Assembly (NCBI GenBank): GCA_049289295.1
Contig: JBATLL010000041.1
Span: 434,001-498,000, forward strand
Direction of reading: 5' to 3'
Origin: BOKV01 sp049289295
GTDB taxonomy: Bacteria > Pseudomonadota > Alphaproteobacteria > Rhizobiales > Rhizobiaceae
DNA: 64,000 nt
Part shown: in pieces, positions 1 through 8,600 of the stretch
How positions within the stretch are numbered: position 1 is the first letter of the stretch
Layout of the letters: each line of letters starts with the position of its first letter
Program-made: the position numbers and the translations under genes
Notes under the pieces: generated by a model
Database searches by the model: none
The model's input: only the letters and a program-made list of their open reading frames with translations
Told to the model about the DNA's origin: nothing

Positions 1-451
1 TGCCGGTCTGGGCAATGCGCTTGACGAGAGGGTGATCGGTCATTTCGAAGGAAGCGACCTTGTAGTAGGGCGCGTTTAGGCCTTCCAGCAGGTCGACAGC
101 GGATTCATCAAACGGTGTGGAAATGCAGCTGATGCCGCAGGCCCTGGCGTGGGCGAAGAGCTCGCCATGCCATTCATAGGGTGTGTGCGCCCATTCGTAG
201 AGATCCCACAGGGTGTAACCATCCCAAAGCCCGCCAGTAATGCGGAATTCCGGACGCTCGCTGCGGATCGTCATCGTGGCAGCGGTATAGGTCTGCAGCT
301 TGACGCCATGCGCGCCTGCCTCCGCGGCAGCGGTAATGATGGCCTTCGCGCGTTCGATGGAACCGTTATGGTTGCCCGAAATCTCCGCCAGGACATAGGG
401 CGGATGGCCGGGACCAATCAGTTTTCCGTCAAGATTGATGGTGGCTGGCAT
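1..451 (-). CDS. pseI: Pseudaminic acid synthase, 5' part (cut by window edge)
   Basis: The first 150 codons are present; the rest lies beyond base 1. PseI condenses phosphoenolpyruvate with 2,4-diacetamido-2,4,6-trideoxy-L-altrose to give pseudaminic acid in the cytoplasm. The visible NeuB-type TIM barrel has the stretches EISGNHNGS near residue 23, HGVKLQTYTA near 48 and ISCISTPFDESAV near 108, followed by YYKVASFE. The PseI rather than NeuB assignment rests on these stretches and on the adjacent pseH and pseC genes. The start ATG is at 449-451, seven bases past the stop of the small gene upstream, so the two are probably cotranscribed. Confidence 0.9.
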   Translation of the reverse strand, partial: MPATINLDGKLIGPGHPPYVLAEISGNHNGSIERAKAIITAAAEAGAHGVKLQTYTAATMTIRSERPEFRITGGLWDGYTLWDLYEWAHTPYEWHGELFAHARACGISCISTPFDESAVDLLEGLNAPYYKVASFEMTDHPLVKRIAQTG

Positions 452-457
452 GGCGGT

Positions 458-652
458 TTACTGGGAGAGTTTTCTGGCCAGATCGGAAATGGCCTGATCG
501 TGACTGTAGATCTCGGCCATGATCTTGCCCGCGTCCTGCGGCGCGTGCTTGAAGGCGAGGCGCAACAGGTCCATCCAGTTTGAATTGTTCTTGCCACGGA
601 TCTTCTCGATCTGGTCGATCAGGTCCATGTAATAGGCAGTGTCCTTGTGCAT
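458..652 (-). CDS. Conserved-looking 64-residue protein between pseH and pseI
   Basis: Small soluble protein without signal peptide or membrane segment. It begins MHKDTAYYMD, has a basic centre (IRGKNNSNWMDLL) and a helical acidic C-terminal half ending in SDLARKLSQ. The ATG at 650-652 follows the pseH stop after a single base (TGA-A-ATG), and pseI starts six bases after its stop, so it sits inside a tight three-gene run. I chose this start over the longer reading frame, which would run back into pseH. I do not recognise an enzymatic fold. The context suggests a helper of pseudaminic acid synthesis, which is inference only. Confidence 0.75.
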   Translation of the reverse strand: MHKDTAYYMDLIDQIEKIRGKNNSNWMDLLRLAFKHAPQDAGKIMAEIYSHDQAISDLARKLSQ

Positions 653-653
653 T

Positions 654-1232
654 TCATTGTCCCATGGCGTTGACGAGTTCCTTGCGGGCGGTTTCCCATT
701 CAAGGCGGGTGATGCCGTACAGGATGGCATCGACGGCAACGCCTTCGCGCATCTTGTGTCGCCTGCGTCTTCCCTCGATGACAAAGCCCAATTGGCGATG
801 AATGGCAAGACTTGCATCATTGTCAGCGATCACTTCGGCATTGATCTTGTCCAGCGGATAGTCCCTGAAGGCGATATCAAGCAGCTTGAACAGCATGGCC
901 AGGCCCAGACCCTGTCCGCGCATGGCAGGCGTCACGTAAAATCCCCATTCGGCATGACGATTGTCCGGGTCGATCCCGATCAGTCCGGCCATTCCGGCAA
1001 TGCTGCCATCGCGCAAGGCGAGATAGTTCGCGTTCGACGGGCGAGAGGACTGGCTGTCCAGCCAGTCTTCATGCTCCTCCACAGTGAGCGAATGGTCGGA
1101 ATACATGAAGCGACGCACGTCCGGGTGGTTGCGGATATCGCGCAAAGCCATCTGTGTTTCGCGGTCACATGTTGTCAGCGGCACGAGTTCGAGTGCCATG
1201 GCGCGTTCCTGAAGGCCGGTCTTTGTCTGCAT
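654..1232 (-). CDS. pseH: UDP-4-amino-4,6-dideoxy-N-acetyl-beta-L-altrosamine N-acetyltransferase
   Basis: GNAT-fold acetyltransferase of about 190 residues that acetylates the 4-amino group of the UDP-altrosamine intermediate, using acetyl-CoA. Family signs are IRNHPDVRRFMYSDH near residue 33, the acetyl-CoA loop PAMRGQGLGLAM near 107, and IHRQLGFVIEG near 148. Two starts have plausible ribosome sites: ATG at 1232 (GGAG six bases upstream) and ATG at 1199 (AGGAA about seven bases upstream). The second would give the more usual short N-terminus, beginning MALELVPL. First gene of the minus-strand run with the 64-residue gene and pseI. Confidence 0.88.
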   Translation of the reverse strand: MQTKTGLQERAMALELVPLTTCDRETQMALRDIRNHPDVRRFMYSDHSLTVEEHEDWLDSQSSRPSNANYLALRDGSIAGMAGLIGIDPDNRHAEWGFYVTPAMRGQGLGLAMLFKLLDIAFRDYPLDKINAEVIADNDASLAIHRQLGFVIEGRRRRHKMREGVAVDAILYGITRLEWETARKELVNAMGQ

Positions 1233-1246
1233 GCGGAACTCCAGCG

Positions 1247-1263
1247 TAACCGATTACCGGTTA
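1247..1263. promoter_or_regulatory. Palindrome between divergent pseH and pseC
   Basis: TAACCG-ATTAC-CGGTTA is a perfect 6-5-6 inverted repeat in the 125-base divergent gap. It lies 15 bases before the longer pseH start and about 95 bases before pseC. It could be an operator for both directions. Seen directly; the function is inference. Confidence 0.35.
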
Positions 1264-1357
1264 GCTTAAAAAGCGCGTGAGGGTCAAACACAACTGGCGG
1301 ACCACTTGCAAGGGCAGGCAAATCTTGAAACAAGGATCGGCAGATCGGGAGCCATTC

Positions 1358-2572
1358 ATGTCGGACGATTTTCTTCCCTACGGCAAGCAGACAATCACGC
1401 AAGCGGACCTGGATGCGGTTGCCAGGGCGCTTGTTGCGCCATTGATGACGACCGGCCCGCAGGTTGATGAATTCGAGGGAGCATTCGCCAAAAGGGTAGG
1501 GGCGCTGGAAGCAGTGGTTTGCTCGAATGGGACTGCCGCGCTGCACCTGGCATCGATGGCGCTTGGCCTAGGGCCAAACGACACGGTTCTTGCTCCCAGT
1601 CAGTCGTTCCTGGCGTCAGCCAACGGGCCGCATTATACCGGTGCGCGCATCGTGTTCATGGACTGCGACCCTGTCACTGGTCTGGTGACACCGGCCACAT
1701 TTCTGGAAGCGCTCGAGCGGGCAGGTGGCAAGGCATCGGCGGCGGTTATCGTCCATCTCAATGGCGAACATGGCGACATGGCGGGGATTGCAGCGGAAGC
1801 AAAGCCGCGTGGCATTCGCCTGATCGAGGATGCCTGCCACGCCATCGGAACGCGTTTTGACAGTGGCGGGGAAAACGGATCGATGGTGGAAGTGGGTTCC
1901 TGCCCGTATTCGGACATTGCCTGTTTCTCGCTGCATCCTGTCAAGACGATCACCATGGGCGAGGGCGGTGTGGCAACCACCAACAATCCGGCCCTTGCGA
2001 AGGCGATGCGCATTGCCCGCAGCCATGGCATGACCCGAAATAGCGATGATTTTTCCAATGAAGAAATGGCATTCGACGAGAATGGCAATGCCAATCCCTG
2101 GTATTATGAAATGGCCGCGCCGGGCTACAATTATCGCGCGACGGACCTGCAGTGCGCGCTGGGACTTTCGCAACTTGCCCAACTCGATGATTTCATTGTC
2201 AGGCGCAAGGCGCTGAAGCTCGCCTACGACCGGCTACTTGCGGATTTTCATCCGCATGTGCGCGCTGTTCCCAGTTCGCAGGCAACCGATCCCTGTCGCC
2301 ATCTCTATCCGGTGCTGATCGATTTCGAGGCGGTAGGCAAGAGCCGGGCCAGCGTGGCGAATTCACTGCGGGAGCGAAAAATCGGCACGCAGGTTCACTA
2401 CATTCCCATCCACCGCCAGCCCTATTACCGCGCTCTCAACCCGGGCCTCACCCTGCCGGGAGCCGATGCGTATTATGCGCAGGCGCTCTCGCTACCGCTG
2501 TTTCCCCTGATGAGCGACAGCGATCCACAGCGCGTTATCGAGGCGCTTGACGAAGTGCTCAGAGGTATTTGA
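1358..2572 (+). CDS. pseC: UDP-4-amino-4,6-dideoxy-N-acetyl-beta-L-altrosamine transaminase
   Basis: PLP-dependent sugar aminotransferase of the DegT/DnrJ/EryC1 family, 404 residues. It transfers an amino group to the UDP-4-keto intermediate of pseudaminic acid synthesis. The N-terminus MSDDFLPYGKQTIT is typical of PseC. The substrate and cofactor region shows CSNGTAALHLAS near residue 55, IEDACHA near 156, and the Schiff base lysine K196 in SLHPVKTITMGEGG. The ATG at 1358 has GGGAG six bases upstream; the 27 extra upstream codons lack family similarity. It faces away from pseH. Its 3' end overlaps the greA 3' end by 14 bases. I saw no pseB, pseF or pseG here; they must lie elsewhere. Confidence 0.9.
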   Translation: MSDDFLPYGKQTITQADLDAVARALVAPLMTTGPQVDEFEGAFAKRVGALEAVVCSNGTAALHLASMALGLGPNDTVLAPSQSFLASANGPHYTGARIVFMDCDPVTGLVTPATFLEALERAGGKASAAVIVHLNGEHGDMAGIAAEAKPRGIRLIEDACHAIGTRFDSGGENGSMVEVGSCPYSDIACFSLHPVKTITMGEGGVATTNNPALAKAMRIARSHGMTRNSDDFSNEEMAFDENGNANPWYYEMAAPGYNYRATDLQCALGLSQLAQLDDFIVRRKALKLAYDRLLADFHPHVRAVPSSQATDPCRHLYPVLIDFEAVGKSRASVANSLRERKIGTQVHYIPIHRQPYYRALNPGLTLPGADAYYAQALSLPLFPLMSDSDPQRVIEALDEVLRGI

Positions 2573-3032
2573 GGCCCAGAATCTCGTAGGACTTCGATCC
2601 GCCGGGCGCAGCAACTTCAACGCTGTCGCCCTCGCTCTTGCCGATCAGCGCACGGGCAATCGGCGAAGAGATCGAAATCTTTCCCGATTTCACGTCTGCT
2701 TCCTGGTCGCCGACGATCTGGTAGGTCTTTTCCTCGTCGGTGTCCTCGTCGACGATTGTTACCGTCGCGCCGAACTTGATCGTATCGCCTGAAAGCCTGG
2801 TGACATCGATGATCTCGGCGCGCGACAGCAGATCCTCCAATTCGGCGATCCGGCCTTCATTGTGGCTCTGCTGCTCCTTGGCGGCGTGATATTCGGCATT
2901 TTCTGACAGGTCGCCATGCGCGCGTGCCTCTGAAATTGCCTGTATGATGGCCGGGCGTTCCTCGCTCTGCCGACGGCGCAGCTCTTCCTCCAGCATGCGG
3001 TGGCCGTTTGCCGTCATTGGAACCTTGTCCAT
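2559..3032 (-). CDS. greA: Transcription elongation factor GreA
   Basis: 157-residue cleavage factor that enters the RNA polymerase secondary channel and rescues backtracked complexes. The N-terminal coiled coil contains the acidic tip (ARAHGDLSENAEY, residues about 36-48, including D41 and E44), followed by the FKBP-like C-terminal domain (TIVDEDTDEEKTY; ISSPIARALIGK). Length matches the family. The 249 bases upstream on the minus strand carry its promoter region; an inverted repeat ATGAAAT/ATTTCAT lies at 3182-3201. Convergent with pseC, with a 14-base overlap of the coding ends. Confidence 0.96.
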   Translation of the reverse strand: MDKVPMTANGHRMLEEELRRRQSEERPAIIQAISEARAHGDLSENAEYHAAKEQQSHNEGRIAELEDLLSRAEIIDVTRLSGDTIKFGATVTIVDEDTDEEKTYQIVGDQEADVKSGKISISSPIARALIGKSEGDSVEVAAPGGSKSYEILGLKYL

Positions 3033-3281
3033 GTCTGCCTCACTTCAAAAAGACATCAGGCCAGCCCGCCAATGCTTCATGGCCGGTCAGATGCGAATCC
3101 CTTGGCGCAATACAAAAGAAAACGGCCCTGCGAAGTTCACGCCGGGGCCGCCGATGTATCCGTTCAATGCCAGTTTATAGCATGAAATAGGTAAATTTCA
3201 TCTGTTTTTTCCGCTTCTCCTCCCCTAGAGCATTCATTATTCCGGGCGCATGATGGTCCATCATGGAGCTCATTTCGAGAC

Positions 3282-4658
3282 ATGAACATCAAGGTGACAA
3301 CGATGTGGGAAGGCCCCGGCATCTCGATTGAAACGCCTGTCCGTCATGCCGCGCCATTGCCCGCACGCGTTGATGTGGCAATCATTGGCGGCGGGATCAT
3401 CGGTGTGTGCGCCGGGCTCTATCTTGCACGCAAGGGTCTCAAGGCTGTCATTCTCGAAAAGGGGCGCATCGCAGGCGAGCAATCATCGCGCAACTGGGGC
3501 TGGATTCGCCAGCAGGGCCGCGATGAGGCCGAATTGCCGATCATGATGGAATCAATCCGGCTGTGGGAAGAACTTGATGCGCAGACGGGTGGTGCTACCG
3601 GGTTCCAGCGCACAGGCGTCCTATATCTCGCCAGCACGCGCAAGGAACTGGAGGCGCTCGAAACCTGGTATCCCATCGCTGCGCGTCACGGTCTGGAGAT
3701 CCGCCAGTTGAGCAAGTCGGAAATGGGCGAGATGCTCCACAGGCCAGCGGGCAATCATCACGAATGGGTCGGGGCAACCTTCACGCCTTCCGACGGGCGG
3801 GCGGAGCCGTGGCAGGCCGTGCCGGCGCTGGCCGATCTGGCCGCGGGTGAGGGTGTGGCCATCTGCGAAAACATGGCAGTGCGCGCGCTTGATATTGAGG
3901 GCGGGCAGGTGCGCGGCGTCGTCACGCAAGCGGGGCGCATTTCGTGCAACAAGGTTGTGCTTGCCGGGGGAGGCTGGTCATCGCTTTTCCTGCGAAACCA
4001 CGGTGTTTCCATCCCCCAACTCAGCGTCAAGGCGAGTGTTGTGCGAACCGCACCCCTGCCGTACTTCTTTGCGGGCAATGCCGTTGACAACGATCTGGCT
4101 TTCCGGCGCAGGCAGGATGGCGGTTACACACTGGCGCTGGGTGAAAGCCATGACCATTTTCTTGGCCCCGATTCCTTCCGGCATTTTCTTGCTTTCCTGC
4201 CAACCCTGAAAGCGAGCCTGGGAATCACGCGCCTGCTGCCCTGGGCACCAGCCGATTTCCCGGATGCATGGTTGACGAAGCGACGCTGGAACGCGGACGA
4301 AACGTCGCCGTTCGAACGCTGCCGGGTCGCGGAACCGGTCGCCTCGCCATCATCGGTCAGGAAAATGCAGCGGCTCTTTGCCCAACGTTTCCCGCAACTG
4401 GGCGAACCGGAAATCCTCAATGCATGGGGCGGCATGATAGATACCACGCCCGACATCGTGCCGATTGTCGATCATGTGCGCCAATTACCGGGTTTGTTCG
4501 TGGCAACGGGCATGAGTGGTCATGGATTTGGCATTGGTCCGGGTTTCGGCCGGGTCATTGCTGACATGGTCGCCGGTGATGCACCCGGACACGAAATGAG
4601 CCGGTTCAGGTTTTCCAGGTTCGGTGGCAGCAAGCTGGAACCTGGTCCTGCGCTATGA
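3282..4658 (+). CDS. FAD-dependent oxidoreductase, DAO (glycine oxidase/D-amino acid dehydrogenase) family
   Basis: 458 residues. A Rossmann FAD-binding motif AIIGGGIIGVCAG sits near residues 33-45, followed by an acidic residue in VILEKG near 57. GVLYLAS and VVLAGGGWSS are typical of DAO-family folds, and the C-terminal FAD loop GLFVATGMSGHGFGIGPG is intact near residue 405. It probably oxidises an amine or amino acid in the cytoplasm, but the substrate cannot be read from the sequence. No signal peptide. The ATG at 3282 was kept; an in-frame ATG at 3303 is an alternative. Transcribed alone. Confidence 0.85.
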   Translation: MNIKVTTMWEGPGISIETPVRHAAPLPARVDVAIIGGGIIGVCAGLYLARKGLKAVILEKGRIAGEQSSRNWGWIRQQGRDEAELPIMMESIRLWEELDAQTGGATGFQRTGVLYLASTRKELEALETWYPIAARHGLEIRQLSKSEMGEMLHRPAGNHHEWVGATFTPSDGRAEPWQAVPALADLAAGEGVAICENMAVRALDIEGGQVRGVVTQAGRISCNKVVLAGGGWSSLFLRNHGVSIPQLSVKASVVRTAPLPYFFAGNAVDNDLAFRRRQDGGYTLALGESHDHFLGPDSFRHFLAFLPTLKASLGITRLLPWAPADFPDAWLTKRRWNADETSPFERCRVAEPVASPSSVRKMQRLFAQRFPQLGEPEILNAWGGMIDTTPDIVPIVDHVRQLPGLFVATGMSGHGFGIGPGFGRVIADMVAGDAPGHEMSRFRFSRFGGSKLEPGPAL

Positions 4659-4824
4659 GTCCGATCGGGCCAGCATCGTTTGAACTGCAAAGATGTGCGC
4701 TATCTGCGTTGTGAATGGCATGTGCAAAAACGCACGGGATACCGGCCTGACATCCCCCAGATCAAAGACATGATCAACAGCAGCAACACGAGTTTTGCTG
4801 CAAATGCCGCAAAGGGGAAACAGC

Positions 4825-5154
4825 ATGAAAGTCTTGATAGCTGTTGCAGTAATCTCCAGCACTGTCGCTTTCTGTACGCCAGCAAAAGCCGAAGGCAGAC
4901 TTGTTGAAAACTACTCCATCTGCATGGGCGGTGGAGGAGAATTGCCCGGCGAAGTCGTGACCGAAGCCTGTACCTACCTGATTGACCAGGGTGCGGTTGA
5001 GAACGAGGTTACCGGTTACTTCTACGCCATGCGCGCGCTCGCCAATACAGACCGCGACCAGAATTGCAGCGATTCACGCAAGGTGCAGCAATTGCTGAAG
5101 GATCCGAAAATGACGGACATGATCAGCGAGATGATTGCGACCAATTGCGGATGA
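4825..5154 (+). CDS. Small secreted protein of unknown function
   Basis: 109 residues. The N-terminus MKVLIAVAVISSTVAF followed by TPAKAEG is a clear Sec signal peptide, with cleavage likely after AKA (residue about 23). The mature part is short and has four cysteines (CMGGGG, EACTYL, NCSDS, final NCG), suggesting disulfides in the periplasm. The ATG at 4825 has AAAGGGGAAA upstream; the ten upstream codons lack a ribosome site. The stop overlaps the next start (ATGA), so the two genes are translationally coupled. The 166 bases before it hold nothing I recognise. Confidence 0.7.
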   Translation: MKVLIAVAVISSTVAFCTPAKAEGRLVENYSICMGGGGELPGEVVTEACTYLIDQGAVENEVTGYFYAMRALANTDRDQNCSDSRKVQQLLKDPKMTDMISEMIATNCG

Positions 5155-5606
5155 CTGAAACATCTGGCCACAGCGCCGACAATCCGCCCCACCATTACTG
5201 CGGGGTATGTGCCAAGCAGTTGAGATACAGCCCTCGCACGCCCTGGTACATTTGCGGCCAGTGCCTTGAAAAGGCAGTCGACGCGCGCGGCAATGCCATC
5301 ATGTTCATCGGGATGGGCGCGGAATGGTGTTATCGCGACGGGTATGGACCGGATGCGCATGACAACAAGGCAATCAATGTCATCTGCCTGATCGCACAAC
5401 GGCCTGTCATGGTGCATGAAGCGCGCCAGGGAGGTCCGGTTGGCGAGATCATTCATCCAGACCATGCGCATGCAATCAGTGCGCTTGCTGCCACTGGTTC
5501 AGCCCACTGGAGCGAAAGAGGATTGGTCGACCTTACCCGTGCGGGCGAACTCGATGCGATCATTGCGGAGCGGTTGGTGAAGCCGGGTCGCAAGGTTTCA
5601 TACTAG
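5151..5606 (+). CDS. Unknown 151-residue protein with N-terminal zinc-ribbon-like cysteines
   Basis: The N-terminus has two CxxC knuckles, CGVC near residue 16 and CGQC near 35, a zinc-ribbon pattern. The rest has no recognised domain; notable stretches are MFIGMGAEWCYRDGYGPDAHDNK and EIIHPDHAHAI. No signal peptide or membrane segment, so it is probably cytoplasmic. The ATG overlaps the stop of the small secreted gene upstream by four bases. Codon use looks like that of its neighbours. Function unknown. Confidence 0.65.
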   Translation: MTETSGHSADNPPHHYCGVCAKQLRYSPRTPWYICGQCLEKAVDARGNAIMFIGMGAEWCYRDGYGPDAHDNKAINVICLIAQRPVMVHEARQGGPVGEIIHPDHAHAISALAATGSAHWSERGLVDLTRAGELDAIIAERLVKPGRKVSY

Positions 5607-5648
5607 CGACCCGGGCAATCCCGTGTTCAGGAAAACCGGTTCAGTCGT

Positions 5649-8600
5649 TCACGCGAAATAGGCCTGAAGCGGGCGTACCTGCAATTCTCCGCGGCGCAGA
5701 GCCGCGACCGCCTTGGCAGCTGCCGAGGCCCCTGCAATCGTCGTGAAGTATGGCACCTTGTGCATCAGGGTCGCGCGGCGCAGCGATTTGGAATCGCTGA
5801 GCGCCTTTTGTCCCTCGGTCGTATTGATGACCATCTGGACTTCCCTGTTGCGGATGGCGTCCTCGATGTGCGGGCGACCCTCAAGGACCTTGTTGATGCG
5901 TTCTGCCGGTACGCCATTTTCGGCCAGGTAGCGCTGTGTTCCACTCGTTGCAATGATGCGGAAGCCATTGCTTTGCAGATCGCGCATGGCCTGAAGCACG
6001 CGCGGCTTGTCATCGTCGCGCACGGACACGAAGGCGGTTCCCTTGACCGGGAGACCTGCGCCTGCGCCCAGCTGAGCCTTGGCAAAGGCAATGGCGAAAT
6101 CGGTATCAAGCCCCATCACTTCGCCAGTGGAGCGCATTTCGGGTCCAAGCAGCGTGTCGACGCCAGGGAAGCGGGCAAACGGGAAGACGGCTTCCTTCAC
6201 CGCGATGTGGCTGACGTCGCCCGGGTCTCTCAAACCGCCATAGGGAGCAGCCGCGACTTCCAGCGTTTCGCCTGCCATGACGCGCGCAGCGATCTTGGCT
6301 ATCGGCGTGCCGATCGTCTTGGCCACGAAGGGTACCGTGCGCGAGGCGCGAGGATTGACTTCGAGAATGTAGATGGTGCCGTCCATGATGGCATACTGGA
6401 CATTCATCAGGCCACCAACCTTGAGCGCCATGGCAAGCAGCTTGGTCTGACGTTCAAGTTCCGCCAGTGTTTCACTGGACAGCGAGTGGACTGGCAGGGA
6501 ACAGGCGGAGTCGCCGGAATGGATGCCCGCTTCCTCGATATGTTCCATGATGCCCGCGACAAAGGCCGTGTTGCCATCGCACAGACAATCCACGTCCAGT
6601 TCGACCGCGTTGGGCAGGTAGGAATCGAACAGGAGCGGGTTCTTGCCCAGCAGGGTGTTGATCTGGCCGGTCTTGTCGTTGGGGTAGCGCGCCTTGATGT
6701 CTTCGGGGACAAGTTCCGGCACGGTTCCCAGCAGGTAGTCCTGCAGGCCGGATTCCTCGCGGATGATCTGCATCGCGCGTCCGCCCAGTACGTAGGATGG
6801 CCGAACGACAAGTGGGAAGCCGAGGTCTCCGGCGACGATGCGGGCCTGTTCAACTGAAAAGGCGATGCCGTTCTTTGGTTGGGTCAGTTTGAGCTTTGTC
6901 AGAAGCTTCTGGAATCGGTCGCGATCTTCGGCAAGGTCGATGGCATCGGGCGAAGTGCCCAGGATCGGAATGCCCGCTTCTTCAAGCGCGGCCGCAAGTT
7001 TCAATGGCGTCTGTCCACCAAACTGAACAATGACGCCTTCGAGCTTGCCGCGCGCCTGTTCGGTTCTCAGGATTTCAAGAACATCTTCAGCAGTCAGCGG
7101 TTCGAAATACAGCCGGTCGGACGTGTCATAGTCGGTGGAGACCGTTTCCGGATTGCAGTTGATCATGATCGTTTCGAAGCCCGCGTCAGAAAGCGCAAAG
7201 GCCGCGTGACAGCAGCAATAGTCGAACTCGATGCCCTGGCCGATCCGGTTCGGCCCGCCGCCCAGGATCACGACCTTGCGCCGGTCCGAGACTTCCGCCT
7301 CCGAGCGCAGGCGGCCAGCGAAGGGAACTTCGTAGGTTGAATACATGTAGGCTGTCGGCGAAGCGAACTCCGCAGCACAGGTGTCGATGCGCTTGTAGAC
7401 CGGATGCACATCAAGGTCGACGCGCAGGCTGGACACCTGGGTTGCATCCTTGCCGGTCAGGGAAGCAAGGCGGGAATCGGAAAAGCCCATTGCCTTGAGC
7501 ATGCGAAGATTGATCGCGTCGCCCGGCAAGCCATGTTCACGCACCTTCGCTTCCATGGCGATGATGGCTCCGATCTGCTCCAGGAACCACATGTCGATGC
7601 GGCAGCTCTGGTGGATCTGCTCTGCGCTCCAGCCCTCGCGGAAGGCCTGCGCGACCATGCGCAGCCGGTCAGGCGTGGGCGTTCCAAGTGCAGCGCGGAT
7701 GGCGTTTACATCATCGCCTTCGCCCAGGCCCGGAATCTCTATCTCGTCGAGGCCGGTGAGACCTGTCTCCAGTCCACGCAGCGCCTTTTGCAGGGATTCG
7801 GAGAATGTCCGGCCTATAGCCATGACCTCGCCAACCGACTTCATGGATGTGGTCAGACCGCGATCTGCTCCAGGGAATTTCTCGAAGGCAAAGCGCGGGA
7901 TCTTCGTGACGACATAGTCGATGGTCGGCTCGAAGGATGCCGGTGTGGCACCGCCGGTAATGTCGTTTTCCAGTTCATCGAGCGTGTAGCCAACGGCCAA
8001 GAGTGCCGCGACCTTGGCAATCGGAAAGCCTGTAGCCTTGGATGCCAGTGCGGAGGAGCGTGAAACGCGCGGGTTCATCTCGATAACGACCAGACGCCCA
8101 TCGGCAGGGTTGACGGCAAACTGCACGTTCGAACCGCCGGTTTCCACGCCGATCTCGCGCAGCACCGCGATCGAGGCGTTGCGCATGATCTGGTATTCCT
8201 TGTCGGTCAGCGTGAGGGCAGGTGCCACCGTGATCGAATCGCCAGTGTGCACGCCCATCGGATCGACGTTCTCGATGGAGCAGATGATGATGCAGTTGTC
8301 CGCGCGGTCGCGCACAACCTCCATCTCGTATTCCTTCCACCCCAGCACCGATTCCTCGATCAGAACCTCGGTCGTGGGTGATGCGTCGAGACCGCTTTCG
8401 ACAATCTCGAAGAACTCACTCTTGTTGTAGGCGATGCCCCCGCCTGTGCCGCCCAGTGTGAAGGATGGGCGGATGATTGCGGGCAGGCCGACATGGGAAA
8501 GCGCGTCCGAGGCGATGGCCATGGCGTGCGCCTTGTAGCGCTCCTTGCGGTCGCTTTCACCAGATGCCCATTCGCGTTCGAAAGCGTCAAGCGCTTCCTT

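Noticed and set aside
3182..3201. Inverted repeat ATGAAAT/ATTTCAT upstream of greA
   Set aside because: A/T-rich arms with no clear relation to a -35/-10 pair; may be chance.
5760..6857. Plus-strand frame of 365 codons opposite carB
   Set aside because: Shadow of carB, with composition typical of antisense translation.
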